Shown: one piece after another, positions 16,950 to 26,549 of the stretch
How positions within the stretch are numbered: position 1 is the stretch's first letter
Layout: each line of letters opens with the position of its first letter
Assembly: GCA_031553495.1 (NCBI GenBank)
Contig: JAVBLN010000031.1
Coordinates: forward strand, 72,399-136,398
Length of the DNA stretch: 64,000 nucleotides
Reading direction: 5' to 3'
DNA from: Pinibacter sp031553495
GTDB lineage: Bacteria; Bacteroidota; Bacteroidia; Chitinophagales; Chitinophagaceae
Program-made: the position numbers and the translations under genes
The notes under the pieces: generated by a model
What the model saw: only the letters and a program-made list of their open reading frames with translations
The model's database searches: none
Told to the model about the DNA's origin: nothing

Positions 16950-19490
16950 TTAAACTACCTCTTTTTTCCTGTACGATAATACAAAAGCAAGTATTAATAA
17001 TATAATTCCAATCAGGCTGCTGGTTACCATAATAATATTACTTCTTTTTATTACAGTAGGCTCAAACTTAAATACAATCGAGTGTTCCCCCGCGGGCACA
17101 AACATGCCTCTTAATACGTAATCGGCTTTTACATAATCTGCTTTTTGTCCATCTATATATGCATTCCAGCCTTTGTCGTAATAGATTTCGCTAAATACCG
17201 CGAATTGATTTGTTTTTGCAGAGGTCTTATATTTTACTTCATCATTTAAGTTCTCAAGCCATGTAATGCTCGCAGTGGAATCATATACCTGCTCGCCCTT
17301 GATGGCCGACTGATATTTCTTTTGTACCACTGCAACATCACGTAATTGTGTGCTGTCGAGGGCTTTCATTTCTTCATCGGAGTTGTTGACATATTTTATA
17401 GACTTAACAAACCAACATGGGCCAAACGCGTCGGGATTTATATTTGCAACGGGCTGTTGATTGGCCCCCGCAGAAATATAATACCTTGTGTTAAGCATAT
17501 TGAAAACTTGCTGGTTGCCTTTGGATAACTGATGTTCAATGATATCCTGGTATAATCCTAACTTGGCCGGACTATAACCGCCTATTGAATTAAAAAAGTA
17601 AGATGCCCTGGATCCCTGGAATGGCCCTTGCGGATCTGTTTGATCAAATACCCGGAATGGCAGGTTGGTATCTTTCATGATCTGCAAATCCGCGGCGGTG
17701 GGTTGTAACGCCGTTTCAAATTCATCCTTATCAGTAAAGTTTTCATTGTTAAGATATCTTCTGCCTATAGCCAGCAAATCGAAGCTGCTTAATATCAGCA
17801 AACTGATCAATACAAATTGTGCGTTAATTTTATTTTTTAAATAAGCTCCAATTAATCCTGCTGCCAAAACAATCAGAATAATTGATCTTAACAGATCTGA
17901 TCCAAATAACGATCGGCGGTCATCTTGCAATGAATGCACTACTTTTCTTCCAAATTCAGCAGCCTGTTGTTGCACTTGTGGTGACGCGTTTTGTCCGCCT
18001 GCCTGCTGTAACATCATGGAGGAAAGGTTTGTGCTTAAGTCGTTATCGTTAGGGCCTTTAAAGTCTGACGAAAAATAAAATATTACTAAACAGCCAATTA
18101 CTATTCCGGATACGATTACACTCAGTTTAAATGGTTTCCATATTGATACTTTTGATTCACTACTGGAAAAGAATTGTTCCAGGCTTAATACAGCTAATAA
18201 TGGAAAGGTGAGCTGGGGAATAATCAACGACATGCTTGGCGCCCTGAATTTGTTATAAAAGGGCAAATAATCAAAAAGAAAATAGTTTAATGAGGAAAAG
18301 TTCTTGCCCCATGCCAGCATAATTCCAATTACGGTTACGGGAATGATCCACCATTTATGCCAGCTTTTAAGATATATACTTCCAAAAATAAACAGGAAAA
18401 CAATAATCGCCCCCAGGTACACCGGGCCGGAAGTGCTTGGCTGTGCACCCCAATAGGCAGGCAATTGTTTCACAAAGTTGTTGGCTTGCTCTTCCGGCAT
18501 TCCTGTAGTTTCTTCCAGTGTTTTTGCCGTTTTGGTATTATCTCCAAATTCGCTTTTAAGTTGATTATTTATTACAGTTGGAGAGCTGCCGCCATATGCA
18601 TTAGGAACAATTAACGTAAAGGTTTCTCCTATTCCATAACTCCAGCCAAAGGCATAGTCTTTATCAAGTCCACCCTGGGTTTTGTTGTCTTTATCATTGC
18701 CAATTGTAAGGTCCGATTTTCCTCCGCGCATGGTTTCTTTAGCATATTCCTGCAAGGGGAAAATGGTTCTGGCAAAGCTGCATAGTCCAATAATACCGCA
18801 AACCGCAGCCAAAGCCAAAGGCTTAATAGTTGTAACAAAGCCACCTTTTTTTGTTTGTTTGATTATATAAGCAATGCTGAGAACCCCCAGTATAATTAGC
18901 GTGTAATATATAATTTGTAAGTGCTGGGTGGCAGTCATTAAACCAAAAGAAATAATTAATGATGCTGAGCCTGTCCAGAATTTTCGTTTAAAAAGTAATA
19001 GTACACTTGCGATAACAGCAGGCATATAAGCGATGGCTGTCATTTTTGTAACATGGCCTACGGCAACTATTATGGGGTCGTAAGTGCTGTAAGCAAATGC
19101 GATTGCTCCCAAAATGCTTAAAACAGGACGTATTCTTAACACTTGGCAAAGGAAGTAGAAACAAATGCAGGCAAGGAAAAAATAGGATATGGGTGCAGGC
19201 AGTCCTAATGTTAATATAATTTGTAAATAGATCAGTTGTATAGCAGGTGCATCACCAGCAAATGTATAAGCCGGCATACCTCCAAACATGCTGTTGCTCC
19301 ACAACGGCATATGCCCATATTTTTCTTTGAATTCAAAAGATTGCTGTGCCATCCCTTTCCAGCCAATCATATCATGCTGATCTAATACTTTTCCCTGCAA
19401 AGCCGGCGCGCAATATATCACCGCCACTACTAAAAATATTACTATTGCAACTAAATGAGGTAAAACCTTCTTAAACCAGGTAGATTGCAT
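16950..19490 (-). CDS. YfhO-family polytopic membrane protein
   Basis: 846 residues. An N-terminal helix is followed by about a dozen membrane segments, a long middle loop (about 560-770) and a last membrane helix near the C-terminus (IMVTSSLIGIILLILAFVLS). The motif region LDQHDMIGWKGMAQQ and the NSMFGGMPAYTF segment after the first helix match YfhO (PF09586), a GT-C-like family. In Gram-positives YfhO takes part in glycosylating lipoteichoic acid; in Bacteroidota the role is not established, but cell-surface glycosyl transfer is a fair guess. Single gene, with repeats just downstream. Confidence 0.85.
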   Translation of the reverse strand: MQSTWFKKVLPHLVAIVIFLVVAVIYCAPALQGKVLDQHDMIGWKGMAQQSFEFKEKYGHMPLWSNSMFGGMPAYTFAGDAPAIQLIYLQIILTLGLPAPISYFFLACICFYFLCQVLRIRPVLSILGAIAFAYSTYDPIIVAVGHVTKMTAIAYMPAVIASVLLLFKRKFWTGSASLIISFGLMTATQHLQIIYYTLIILGVLSIAYIIKQTKKGGFVTTIKPLALAAVCGIIGLCSFARTIFPLQEYAKETMRGGKSDLTIGNDKDNKTQGGLDKDYAFGWSYGIGETFTLIVPNAYGGSSPTVINNQLKSEFGDNTKTAKTLEETTGMPEEQANNFVKQLPAYWGAQPSTSGPVYLGAIIVFLFIFGSIYLKSWHKWWIIPVTVIGIMLAWGKNFSSLNYFLFDYLPFYNKFRAPSMSLIIPQLTFPLLAVLSLEQFFSSSESKVSIWKPFKLSVIVSGIVIGCLVIFYFSSDFKGPNDNDLSTNLSSMMLQQAGGQNASPQVQQQAAEFGRKVVHSLQDDRRSLFGSDLLRSIILIVLAAGLIGAYLKNKINAQFVLISLLILSSFDLLAIGRRYLNNENFTDKDEFETALQPTAADLQIMKDTNLPFRVFDQTDPQGPFQGSRASYFFNSIGGYSPAKLGLYQDIIEHQLSKGNQQVFNMLNTRYYISAGANQQPVANINPDAFGPCWFVKSIKYVNNSDEEMKALDSTQLRDVAVVQKKYQSAIKGEQVYDSTASITWLENLNDEVKYKTSAKTNQFAVFSEIYYDKGWNAYIDGQKADYVKADYVLRGMFVPAGEHSIVFKFEPTVIKRSNIIMVTSSLIGIILLILAFVLSYRKKEVV

Positions 19491-19615
19491 TGCTAAAAAA
19501 TTTGAGCAGCAAAATAATACTATTTTGCTTATAATGACTTTGCTATATACATCAATGGCGGTTTTTCTTTAAAAAAACGCTGTTTTTTATCATTACAAGT
19601 TATCTTCACAACCTA

Positions 19616-19897
19616 ATGATGAAAATTTCGCTTCTTTCGCGAGTGGCTTTTATTTGCAATTGCTGTTTGTTGCTTATCATCCTTTCCAAACATGTAAGCT
19701 TTTTTCCCGATGGCAATGTGAAAAATACTTTTGCCATTTTAGGGTATTTTTTGTCGTTTGTAGTAAATATCTGTGTGAATATATGGCTGGCGGTGCGCTG
19801 GTGGTTTAAGAAAAATATTCCGACCGGTTTGCCCCGCTGGTTGCTGATAGTGAATATTCTTTTTTTTATTTTGCAGGCTTATTTACTGCTTAGATGA
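19616..19897 (+). CDS. Small membrane protein of unknown function
   Basis: 93 residues, about three hydrophobic segments (residues 9-25, 39-61, 74-92), positively charged loop WWFKKNIPTGLPRW. I do not recognise a family. Its stop overlaps the start of the queuosine-precursor transporter by ATGA (19894-19897), which argues that it is a real, co-translated gene. It starts 125 bases from the divergent yfhO-like gene. Confidence 0.65.
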   Translation: MMKISLLSRVAFICNCCLLLIILSKHVSFFPDGNVKNTFAILGYFLSFVVNICVNIWLAVRWWFKKNIPTGLPRWLLIVNILFFILQAYLLLR

Positions 19898-20688
19898 TAC
19901 ACCAAATACTTAATCACAAGCCTGCAAAGCTGTTTGTTGGCTTTGCCGCTTTTTTTGTAGCCAACGCCCTGATCGCCGAATGCATTGGCGGTAAGATCTT
20001 TTCCCTGGAAGCTTTGTTGGGACTGCCTCCCTCTTCTTTTACGCTTTTTGGACAGGAAGGGTTGTCCTTCAATCTTACTTGCGGCGTTATTCTTTGGCCG
20101 CTTGAATTTGTAATGACAGACATTGTTAACGAATACTATGGCCCCAAAGCTGTAAAGAGAATTTCATTTCTTGCCGTTGGATTAATCAGTTACGCCTTTC
20201 TTATGTTTTATCTCGCCATTCATTTGCCCGGCGCGGGTTTTTGGTTTGCCAGTAAACAAGCGGATGGCGTGCCAGATATGCAAAATGCTTTCGATGCCAT
20301 ATTCGGACAAGGCATGTGGATCATATTTGGCAGCTTGTGCGCATTTCTTGTAAGTCAACTTGTGGATGTAACGGTTTTTCATCGCATTAAAAAAATAACA
20401 GGCAACAAATGGATATGGCTGCGTGCCACAGGCTCCACGGTTATTTCGCAGTTTATAGACAGTTTTATCGTATTGTTCATCGCGTTTAAAATCGGTAATA
20501 ACTGGAGTTGGCAGCTCGTTCTGGCAATATGTGCGGTGAATTATGTGTATAAATTTTCGATGGCTGTTTTGTTAACGCCACTCATTTATCTTTTAGAAAA
20601 ATGGATTGAGAAATATTTGGGACACGAAACTGCCGCGAAAATGAAACTTGCTGCCATGGGACGATCCGTTGAAGCTGATGAAAAATGA
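19894..20688 (+). CDS. Queuosine precursor transporter (VUT/DUF165 family)
   Basis: 264 residues, six or more membrane helices. The family motif PLEFVMTDIVNEYYGPKAVKR lies near residue 70, and SQFIDSFIVLFIAFKIG in the later half fits the YhhQ/QueT family, which imports queuosine precursors such as preQ0 or preQ1 across the inner membrane. Length fits. Translationally coupled to the small membrane protein upstream. YhhQ is the E. coli counterpart; I do not give a symbol because substrate differs between members. Confidence 0.85.
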   Translation: MIHQILNHKPAKLFVGFAAFFVANALIAECIGGKIFSLEALLGLPPSSFTLFGQEGLSFNLTCGVILWPLEFVMTDIVNEYYGPKAVKRISFLAVGLISYAFLMFYLAIHLPGAGFWFASKQADGVPDMQNAFDAIFGQGMWIIFGSLCAFLVSQLVDVTVFHRIKKITGNKWIWLRATGSTVISQFIDSFIVLFIAFKIGNNWSWQLVLAICAVNYVYKFSMAVLLTPLIYLLEKWIEKYLGHETAAKMKLAAMGRSVEADEK

Positions 20689-20728
20689 AAAGCAAAAGCG
20701 CCTCCAAATTTTAACTTTTTATAATTAG

Positions 20729-20797
20729 GTTGCCGACTGCGGTTTTTCATGGCGTCATCGTTGTGTCACTCCCTTGTACAGTAGTATTTCATGGCAA
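20729..20797 (+). repeat. Intergenic repeat copy 6 (core A, CATGGC arms)
   Basis: A core with one change (CACTCCCTTGT) between GTTTTTCATGGCGTC and GTAGTATTTCATGGCAAC. Faces copy 7. Confidence 0.8.
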
Positions 20798-21047
20798 CAA
20801 TGGTCCTTACGATTTGCTTTTTTAAAATAAAGCTAACATTTTCGGTTTTAAAATGTTTACACGCTTTTTTTGCAGTGATTTAATGTGGCAAGAATTATTG
20901 GAAATATAGTGACAACTCTATACAAAAGCAAAAGAGTGAATGCCTTTTTTCAGTAAATTACATGTTGTATAGAGATTTGAATGTGTTGTATAGAAGCCTG
21001 AATGATCAGTTTATCTCAAGTTTTGCAGTAGACGTTTTTTAGTTGAC

Positions 21048-21127
21048 GAATAGAATTACAGCCGCACAAGTGAGTGACACAACAGAAGCTTAATCAGGGC
21101 TCTACTGCCGGTTCCATAAAAAAATTG
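21048..21127 (-). repeat. Intergenic repeat copy 7 (core A)
   Basis: Minus-strand copy: T-run, GGAACCGGCAGTAGAG, a diverged left arm, an A core and the right arm (GCGGCTGTAATTCTATTCG). Inverted partner of copy 6. Confidence 0.8.
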
Positions 21128-21204
21128 CGGTATAACAAAACTTGGGTTTATTCTAATTTCGTGTAAAGATGCAACTGCACTAAATAAGGTTTTAAAAGAA
21201 ATAC

Positions 21205-22491
21205 ATGAGGCGAATTATTGTATACCTGATTTGTTGTTTTTTTGCCATAACGCCGGCGTTATCGCAAAAAGTGGCGTCTATTAATATTGATGCCAGTATC
21301 AACCCCGCTACTGCCTCCTTTATTCAGCGCAGCATCAAAAAGGCTGAGAAGGAAGGCGCTTCCTGCATTGTTATACATCTTAATACTCCCGGCGGACTGC
21401 TGAAATCTACCCGGGTAATAGTGGGCGATATTATGGAGGCGAACATACCGGTGGTAGTATATGTGTCTCCTGCCGGCGCTCATGCGGGTTCGGCAGGCGT
21501 GTTTATTACGCTTGCGGCGCATGTGGCTGTTATGGCGCCGGGAACCAATATTGGTGCGGCTCACCCGGTAAATATGCAGGGTGGTACAGATACTACGATG
21601 GCTGAAAAAATGACAAACGACGCCGCTGCTTTTGTTAGAACAATTGCCGAAAAAAGAAAAAGAAATGTGGAGTGGGCGGAAGCGGCTGTACGCAAAAGTG
21701 TTTCAATTACATCAACGGAAGCTGCGGAGCATAAAGTAATTGATTTTGTTGCCGCCAATGAACAGGAACTGCTACAACTTCTTGATGGTAAAATAATAGA
21801 GGTGGGGAACAAAAATATTACGCTACAAACACGTTCGGTAAAAGTGGACAGGTATGAAATGAGCTTTATTGAAAAACTGCTCAATATTCTCAGCGATCCC
21901 AATATTGCCTATATTCTCCTTATGCTAGGCTTGTATGGATTGTTATTCGAATTGTATAATCCCGGTGCAATTTTTCCCGGTGTTATCGGTGTTATCAGTC
22001 TTATTCTCGCGTTTTATTCATTGCATACTTTGCCTGTTAATTATGCCGGACTCGCTCTAATTATTTTCGCAATAATTTTGTTTGTTCTTGAAATAAAAGT
22101 CGTCAGTCACGGATTGCTTTCAATTGGCGGCATAGTGTGTTTGTTGCTGGGTTCCATGATGCTGATACGTGAAGATGCCGGAGAAGTGGCGAGAATTTCG
22201 CTGAGTGTAATTATTAGTACGGTAGGGGTTACAACGCTTTTTTTCCTTTTTGTAATCGGACTTGGATTAAAGGCGCAGCGTGCAAAACCGGTAATTGGAA
22301 GTGAGGCGCTGCTTCGCGAAACAGGTACTTCTTTGGAAACGCTCGATCCTATGGGCACTGTGTTTGTGCATGGCGAAATATGGGCCGCAGAATCGGTATC
22401 GGGTATTATAAGAAAAGGTGAAAGAATTCGTGTGGTTGACAGACAGAATTTCAAACTTTTAGTTGAGGCTATTCCGAAACCAAACACTTAA
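21205..22491 (+). CDS. NfeD-family membrane-bound ClpP-class serine protease
   Basis: 428 residues, the long form of NfeD. Signal peptide 1-20; ClpP-like protease domain about 22-205 with HAGSAGVF holding the likely catalytic Ser96, and a downstream Lys (K164 candidate) for a Ser/Lys dyad; four or so membrane helices about 225-345; C-terminal NfeD OB-fold about 365-425 (GTVFVHGEIWAAES). Members of this family cleave stomatin-like proteins at a hydrophobic C-terminal site, and the next gene, five bases on, is exactly such a partner, a conserved pair. Confidence 0.9.
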   Translation: MRRIIVYLICCFFAITPALSQKVASINIDASINPATASFIQRSIKKAEKEGASCIVIHLNTPGGLLKSTRVIVGDIMEANIPVVVYVSPAGAHAGSAGVFITLAAHVAVMAPGTNIGAAHPVNMQGGTDTTMAEKMTNDAAAFVRTIAEKRKRNVEWAEAAVRKSVSITSTEAAEHKVIDFVAANEQELLQLLDGKIIEVGNKNITLQTRSVKVDRYEMSFIEKLLNILSDPNIAYILLMLGLYGLLFELYNPGAIFPGVIGVISLILAFYSLHTLPVNYAGLALIIFAIILFVLEIKVVSHGLLSIGGIVCLLLGSMMLIREDAGEVARISLSVIISTVGVTTLFFLFVIGLGLKAQRAKPVIGSEALLRETGTSLETLDPMGTVFVHGEIWAAESVSGIIRKGERIRVVDRQNFKLLVEAIPKPNT

Positions 22492-22496
22492 TAATA

Positions 22497-23261
22497 ATGG
22501 GACAGATTTCAATTTCAATGCTCGTTGTCATTTTCTTTGTTGTCATTATTCTATTCAATGCAATCCGCATTTTACCGGAATATGAACGTGGTGTTATTTT
22601 CAGGCTGGGTCGGTTGATTGGTGTGAAAGGCCCCGGACTTATTTTCCTGATTCCGATTGTTGACAGAATGGTGCGTGTAAGTTTGCGTACCGTTGTGTTG
22701 GATGTGCCTCCGCAAGATGTGATCACTCAGGATAACGTTTCCATAAAGGTGAATGCGGTTGTGTATTTTCGGGTCATCGAGCCGCAAAGTGCCATTGTAC
22801 AGGTGGAAAATTATCTTGCTGCCACTTCGCAAATTTCTCAAACAACTTTGCGCAGTGTACTTGGACAATCGGAGCTAGATGATATTTTATCGCAACGCGA
22901 AAAAATAAATCATAAGCTGCAGCAAATTATTGATGGCAATACCGAACCCTGGGGTATAAAGGTTTCCAACGTGGAAGTAAAACAAATTGATTTGCCTACA
23001 GAAATGCAGCGTGCTATGGCAAGGCAGGCTGAGGCTGAACGTGAACGTCGTTCAAAAGTAATTGCTGCCGAAGGCGAGTTCCAGGCTGCACAAAAATTGT
23101 CGGAAGCCGCACAAATATTAAGCGCCGAATCAAGCGCGTTAACCTTGCGGTATCTGCAAACTTTACGTGAAATTGCTTCGGAGAAAAATTCCACAACCAT
23201 TTTCCCTGTGCCAATCGATCTGTTGAGGCCATTCCTGAAAGATGGTAAGCAAGGAGCGTGA
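22497..23261 (+). CDS. Slipin (stomatin/SPFH-domain protein)
   Basis: 254 residues: N-terminal membrane anchor (ISMLVVIFFVVIILFNAI), SPFH/band 7 domain (YERGVIFRLGRLIG, VPPQDVITQDNVSIKVNAV), then a coiled-coil stretch rich in Ala/Glu (AEAERERRSKVIAAEGE). Slipins form membrane-associated ring assemblies thought to organise lipid domains and protease access. Operon partner of the NfeD protease upstream (5-base gap). Confidence 0.92.
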   Translation: MGQISISMLVVIFFVVIILFNAIRILPEYERGVIFRLGRLIGVKGPGLIFLIPIVDRMVRVSLRTVVLDVPPQDVITQDNVSIKVNAVVYFRVIEPQSAIVQVENYLAATSQISQTTLRSVLGQSELDDILSQREKINHKLQQIIDGNTEPWGIKVSNVEVKQIDLPTEMQRAMARQAEAERERRSKVIAAEGEFQAAQKLSEAAQILSAESSALTLRYLQTLREIASEKNSTTIFPVPIDLLRPFLKDGKQGA

Positions 23262-23324
23262 GAACAGTAGCAGGATGCAAGTTTCAAGTCGCCTGTGTTG
23301 TAGCGTGCAGGTTTTTTAGTAGAG

Positions 23325-23407
23325 ATTTTTTATTATGAAACCGGCGGTAGTGCTACTATTAAGCATCGTTGTGTCACTCACTTGTACGGTAGGAATTCTA
23401 TTGGGCG
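23325..23407 (+). repeat. Intergenic repeat copy 8 (core A)
   Basis: T-run, ACCGGCGGTAG, consensus left arm, consensus A core, right arm GTAGGAATTCTATTGGGC. Between convergent genes. Confidence 0.87.
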
Positions 23408-23423
23408 GTAATAGTTGTTGGTG

Positions 23424-23499
23424 TTTAACCACAAGGGTCACAAGGTAGGCTGAACTGTCACCAGTCCTTGTGCCCCCCATCATGCCCCTTGTGGTTAAA
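23424..23499. repeat. Palindromic TTTAACCACAAGG element, copy 1
   Basis: Perfect 14-bp terminal inverted repeats (23424-23437 and 23486-23499, TTTAACCACAAGGG), with a second nested inverted repeat CACAAGG/CCTTGTG (23439-23445, 23466-23472). Lies between convergent genes and may act as a terminator. A second copy is at 47119-47215. Confidence 0.8.
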
Positions 23500-23506
23500 A
23501 AAAATA

Positions 23507-25054
23507 TTAGAACAACTTTTTCCGCGGCGGCGCCGGCAACCGGCTACTGGCAACCGGCAACTTACCCTTGGCCTCCGGTTTGTAATTGATACATTCAAAC
23601 ACCAGGAATTTTCTAACAGGTCTGTTTTGCTTTGTAATGATTATAGGTTCCAGTTCTGTAACAGAATCAAAATAAAGCAACAGCTCTTTTGGATATTTGT
23701 TTTCTTTTTGAAGATTTTTGAATGACGGCGATGAATCAATAAATAAGGCGGTCTTTCCTTTCAATGAAAGTAAGTCGCTTCCAATAAAATCAAACTGCAG
23801 TGCGGGTTTGCCAATAATATTTTGAGCATACACCATTTCGGTCATATAAAAATTAAGTGCCGCCGTAGTTTTATAATCATCTGCCGAAAAAATGAATTGT
23901 GCTCCTTCTTCCTGTTTTAATTCTTCCACATCATCGGCTAATTGGCGCCAGCCAACCCATGTGTCATCAGATTTTACTTTAAAGGGATAGAATAATATTT
24001 CAATTGCCAGTACAGCATGTATTACCAGTGCGAATACCATTTGATACTTTAGCCATTTTTGTGTGAAATAACTACTTATCAAAATGATGCCTGAAATGTA
24101 AGAAGGCATAAGCCAGTTTAATTTTATCCAATAGAAAACAGAGAGGATTGTAAAACTGCAGAATAACGGCAAAAAAAAGCTCAATAAAAAAAGATCCTTA
24201 GATGGAATGGATGTAATATGAAGCCCGTATCTTCTTAATAAATGAAAGATGAAAATGATAAGACCAAAAAATAACACAGGCATTAATATAGCCGATTGAT
24301 GAGCCAGCATTCCGAGAAAATTGAGGATGTTGAAATGAGAAGACGTTGCCGATTGCAATCGCTCTCCCGATTGAAACCTGAAGGAAGCAAAATCGTTTTG
24401 CACATTCCAGATTATAACCGGGCCTATAGCGATTATGAATAAAAGAAGAGAAGCCCATAACCATGGCGATAATAATTTTTTACGATGGCTTGAAGAGAGG
24501 ATAAGAAAAATTAGTACACCTGCGGGCAGAAAAACTGCTGAATATTTACTATCAAATGCAAGTCCCATGCAAATACCGGCGAGTAGCCAGTAAAATTTTT
24601 TTTCGAGAAAAATTGCTTTATACAACATTAATAGCGACAACGACCAAAACAAAAGCAAAGGCACATCCGGCGTTGAAACCAGTGATACAATTGTAACCAT
24701 GAGAGTAGACAACAAAAGCATTATGGCTTTTTGAACATCGTGTTTGCTTAGGAAAGCGTTGCATAATTTGTAGAATACGATAACTGTACAAAGTGTAGCG
24801 GTTGTGTCAGCAAGTTTTATTGCTATTACGTTTTTTCCAAAAATGAGTGTAAACAATTTCAATAAGTAGGCAATTGCAGGCGGATGATCAAAGTATGATA
24901 ACGATAAATGCTCACTATAAAAACTATAGTATGCATCCTGCGGCATCATTCCCATTTTGCCTACAAAAACAAGCCGTAGCATGCAAATAAACACAAGTGA
25001 AAAAAACAGAATTTTTTTTTCACCTGCTAATGAAAAAAGTATTTTACTTGTCAT
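23507..25054 (-). CDS. GT39/ArnT-like integral membrane glycosyltransferase
   Basis: 515 residues with about ten to twelve membrane helices. After the first helix, MMPQDAYYSFYSEHLSLSYFDHPP gives the acidic loop and the DHPP motif of the PMT/ArnT superfamily (PF13231), which transfers sugars from polyprenyl-phosphate donors to lipid or protein acceptors at the outer face of the inner membrane. The last 16 or so residues (LPVASSRLPAPPRKKLF) are encoded by a GC-rich simple repeat at 23532-23561, so the original C-terminus seems to have been replaced. Likely a single-gene unit; substrate unknown. Confidence 0.82.
   Translation of the reverse strand: MTSKILFSLAGEKKILFFSLVFICMLRLVFVGKMGMMPQDAYYSFYSEHLSLSYFDHPPAIAYLLKLFTLIFGKNVIAIKLADTTATLCTVIVFYKLCNAFLSKHDVQKAIMLLLSTLMVTIVSLVSTPDVPLLLFWSLSLLMLYKAIFLEKKFYWLLAGICMGLAFDSKYSAVFLPAGVLIFLILSSSHRKKLLSPWLWASLLLFIIAIGPVIIWNVQNDFASFRFQSGERLQSATSSHFNILNFLGMLAHQSAILMPVLFFGLIIFIFHLLRRYGLHITSIPSKDLFLLSFFLPLFCSFTILSVFYWIKLNWLMPSYISGIILISSYFTQKWLKYQMVFALVIHAVLAIEILFYPFKVKSDDTWVGWRQLADDVEELKQEEGAQFIFSADDYKTTAALNFYMTEMVYAQNIIGKPALQFDFIGSDLLSLKGKTALFIDSSPSFKNLQKENKYPKELLLYFDSVTELEPIIITKQNRPVRKFLVFECINYKPEAKGKLPVASSRLPAPPRKKLF
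23532..23561. repeat. GCCGGCAACCGGC simple repeat inside a C-terminus
   Basis: GCCGGCAAC, CGGCTACTG, GCAACCGGCAAC: imperfect 7-10 bp units, GC-rich in AT-rich surroundings. It lies inside the last codons of the GT39-like gene on the minus strand. Confidence 0.6.
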
Positions 25055-25430
25055 AGCGTAGTTTCAGATTACAGATTTACCTGGGTTTGATAAGATAATC
25101 TATTTTCGTGAAACCACAATGGGTGCGTTTAAAAATTGCAGAGTTTATTTTTTCCCTCTGACTTCTGATACACATCCGCCAACAAAAAAATAAATAGTTT
25201 TAGGAGAAACTTATACTGAATATTCGTTACCGACTTGTTTCAAAATTTCATTCTTAAAAAGTATTCTTACTTTTTTCATTCATAACCCATAACTCAAAAC
25301 TCATTACCCGCTGAATAGCATTACTACCGCACAAGTGAGTGACACAACGATGCTTAATAGTAGCACTACCGCCGGTCGCCAAAAAAAAATCTCAAAACAA
25401 TACGAAGTATAAAGTTTTCTACAATTTACA
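25055..25430. other. Intergenic region with one repeat
   Basis: Copy 9 occupies 25311-25390, preceded by a short ATAACTCAAAACTCATTACCC array (about 25281-25308) of the same kind as at 40921 and 47040. No gene seen in the remaining AT-rich sequence. Confidence 0.5.
25311..25390 (-). repeat. Intergenic repeat copy 9 (core A)
   Basis: Minus-strand consensus copy: nine-T run, GGCGACCGGCGGTAG, the left arm, A core, right arm ending CTATTCAGC. Upstream on its strand TTATACTTCG matches the region before copies 16 and 21. Confidence 0.87.
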
Positions 25431-26549
25431 TCAACTGGTTTTTCGGTAGTTCCAAATAGCCCAGCTATTAAGTACGATTGCAAAAACAATTTCTATAACA
25501 AATTGATTTTTTATATCGCTGAATGTACTTCCTTTCAAAACTATCATGCGCATTACTTCTACAAAATGTGTGACTGGTGTAAGTTTTGAAATAACTCTTG
25601 CCCATTGCGGCATATTTTCAACAGGTGAAAATAATCCGCTCATCAGAATAAATATCATGATAAAGAAAAAAGCTACAAACATGGATTGTACCTGGTTATT
25701 ACTGATGGTGGAAATGAGCAAACCGAAGCCCAGCAACGCTAAGAGATAAACGCATACAAACAGATATAATAACCAAATACTACCGGCAGGTATAATGCCA
25801 TATACCAGCCTTGCTACCAACAACCCAAGTGAAAAAACGAAAATACCGATCAGCCAAAATGGAATCAATTTTCCTAAAATGAATTGCCATTTGTGAATGG
25901 GGGTAACATTAATTTGTTCTATTGTTCCTATTTCTTTTTCGCGAACAATGTTTAGTGATGAAATAAATCCTGCTACGATTGTAACTAAAATTGCAAGTAT
26001 AGCGGGCACCATAAATTTATTGTAATTCATGGTAGTATTAAACCAGTATAAATTATCGATACTTATAGTTGAAAGCTCATTAAATTTTTGTGGAGAGATC
26101 CATTGTAACCTGATATCATTATTGAAATCGGCAAGTATGCTTGCGAGATAAGCGCTGCCAATAGTGCCTTTCACGCCATTGATGGCATCAGCGGCAATAA
26201 AAACTTTTTCACTATTTTCTTTTATCAAATTGCGTTCGAAGTGTGCGGGTATTTCTAAAATTATATCAGCTTTTTCATGCTCTACCAAGTGAAGCGCTTC
26301 TTTGTAAGAACTGCTAAATCCTGTAATATGAAAATACCCTGATGACCCTATTTTTGTTACTAATTGTTGTGTGTATGACGAATGATCCTGATCTACAATC
26401 GCGATATTGATGTCTTTAATATCAAAATTTGCAGCCAGCGGCATAATGAGAAGTTGCACAATTGGCAATACGAAAATGATTGGCAGAATACTTTTGTCGC
26501 GAAATATCTGTTTGAATTCTTTGCGTAATAAAAATTTTAAAGTTCTCAT
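25431..26549 (-). CDS. ABC-2 type transporter permease (YbhR/YbhS-like), second of pair
   Basis: 372 residues: N-terminal helix (about 25-40), large periplasmic loop (45-175), then five helices. REKEIGTIEQINVTPIHKWQFILGK (after helix 2) is the coupling segment characteristic of ABC-2 permeases. FSPVENMPQWARVISKLTPVTHF is the usual late motif. Pairs with the permease that overlaps its start (26546-26549) to form the membrane channel of a tripartite exporter with the ATPases, HlyD and TolC genes upstream on the same strand. Confidence 0.9.
   Translation of the reverse strand: MRTLKFLLRKEFKQIFRDKSILPIIFVLPIVQLLIMPLAANFDIKDINIAIVDQDHSSYTQQLVTKIGSSGYFHITGFSSSYKEALHLVEHEKADIILEIPAHFERNLIKENSEKVFIAADAINGVKGTIGSAYLASILADFNNDIRLQWISPQKFNELSTISIDNLYWFNTTMNYNKFMVPAILAILVTIVAGFISSLNIVREKEIGTIEQINVTPIHKWQFILGKLIPFWLIGIFVFSLGLLVARLVYGIIPAGSIWLLYLFVCVYLLALLGFGLLISTISNNQVQSMFVAFFFIMIFILMSGLFSPVENMPQWARVISKLTPVTHFVEVMRMIVLKGSTFSDIKNQFVIEIVFAIVLNSWAIWNYRKTS

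Larger units (their letters stand above)
20689..21204. other. Intergenic region with a facing repeat pair
   Basis: Repeat copies 6 (plus) and 7 (minus) lie at the two ends. The 250 bases between them contain AT-rich sequence (TTTTAAAATAAAG, ATGTTGTATAGAGAT) in which I see no gene or clear promoter. A near-match to a -7 box (TAATTTCG, 21154-21161) lies about 45 bases before the NfeD start. Confidence 0.45.

Noticed and set aside
21259..22487. Long open frames antisense to the NfeD gene
   Set aside because: Shadow frames of a well-supported gene, with no family features.
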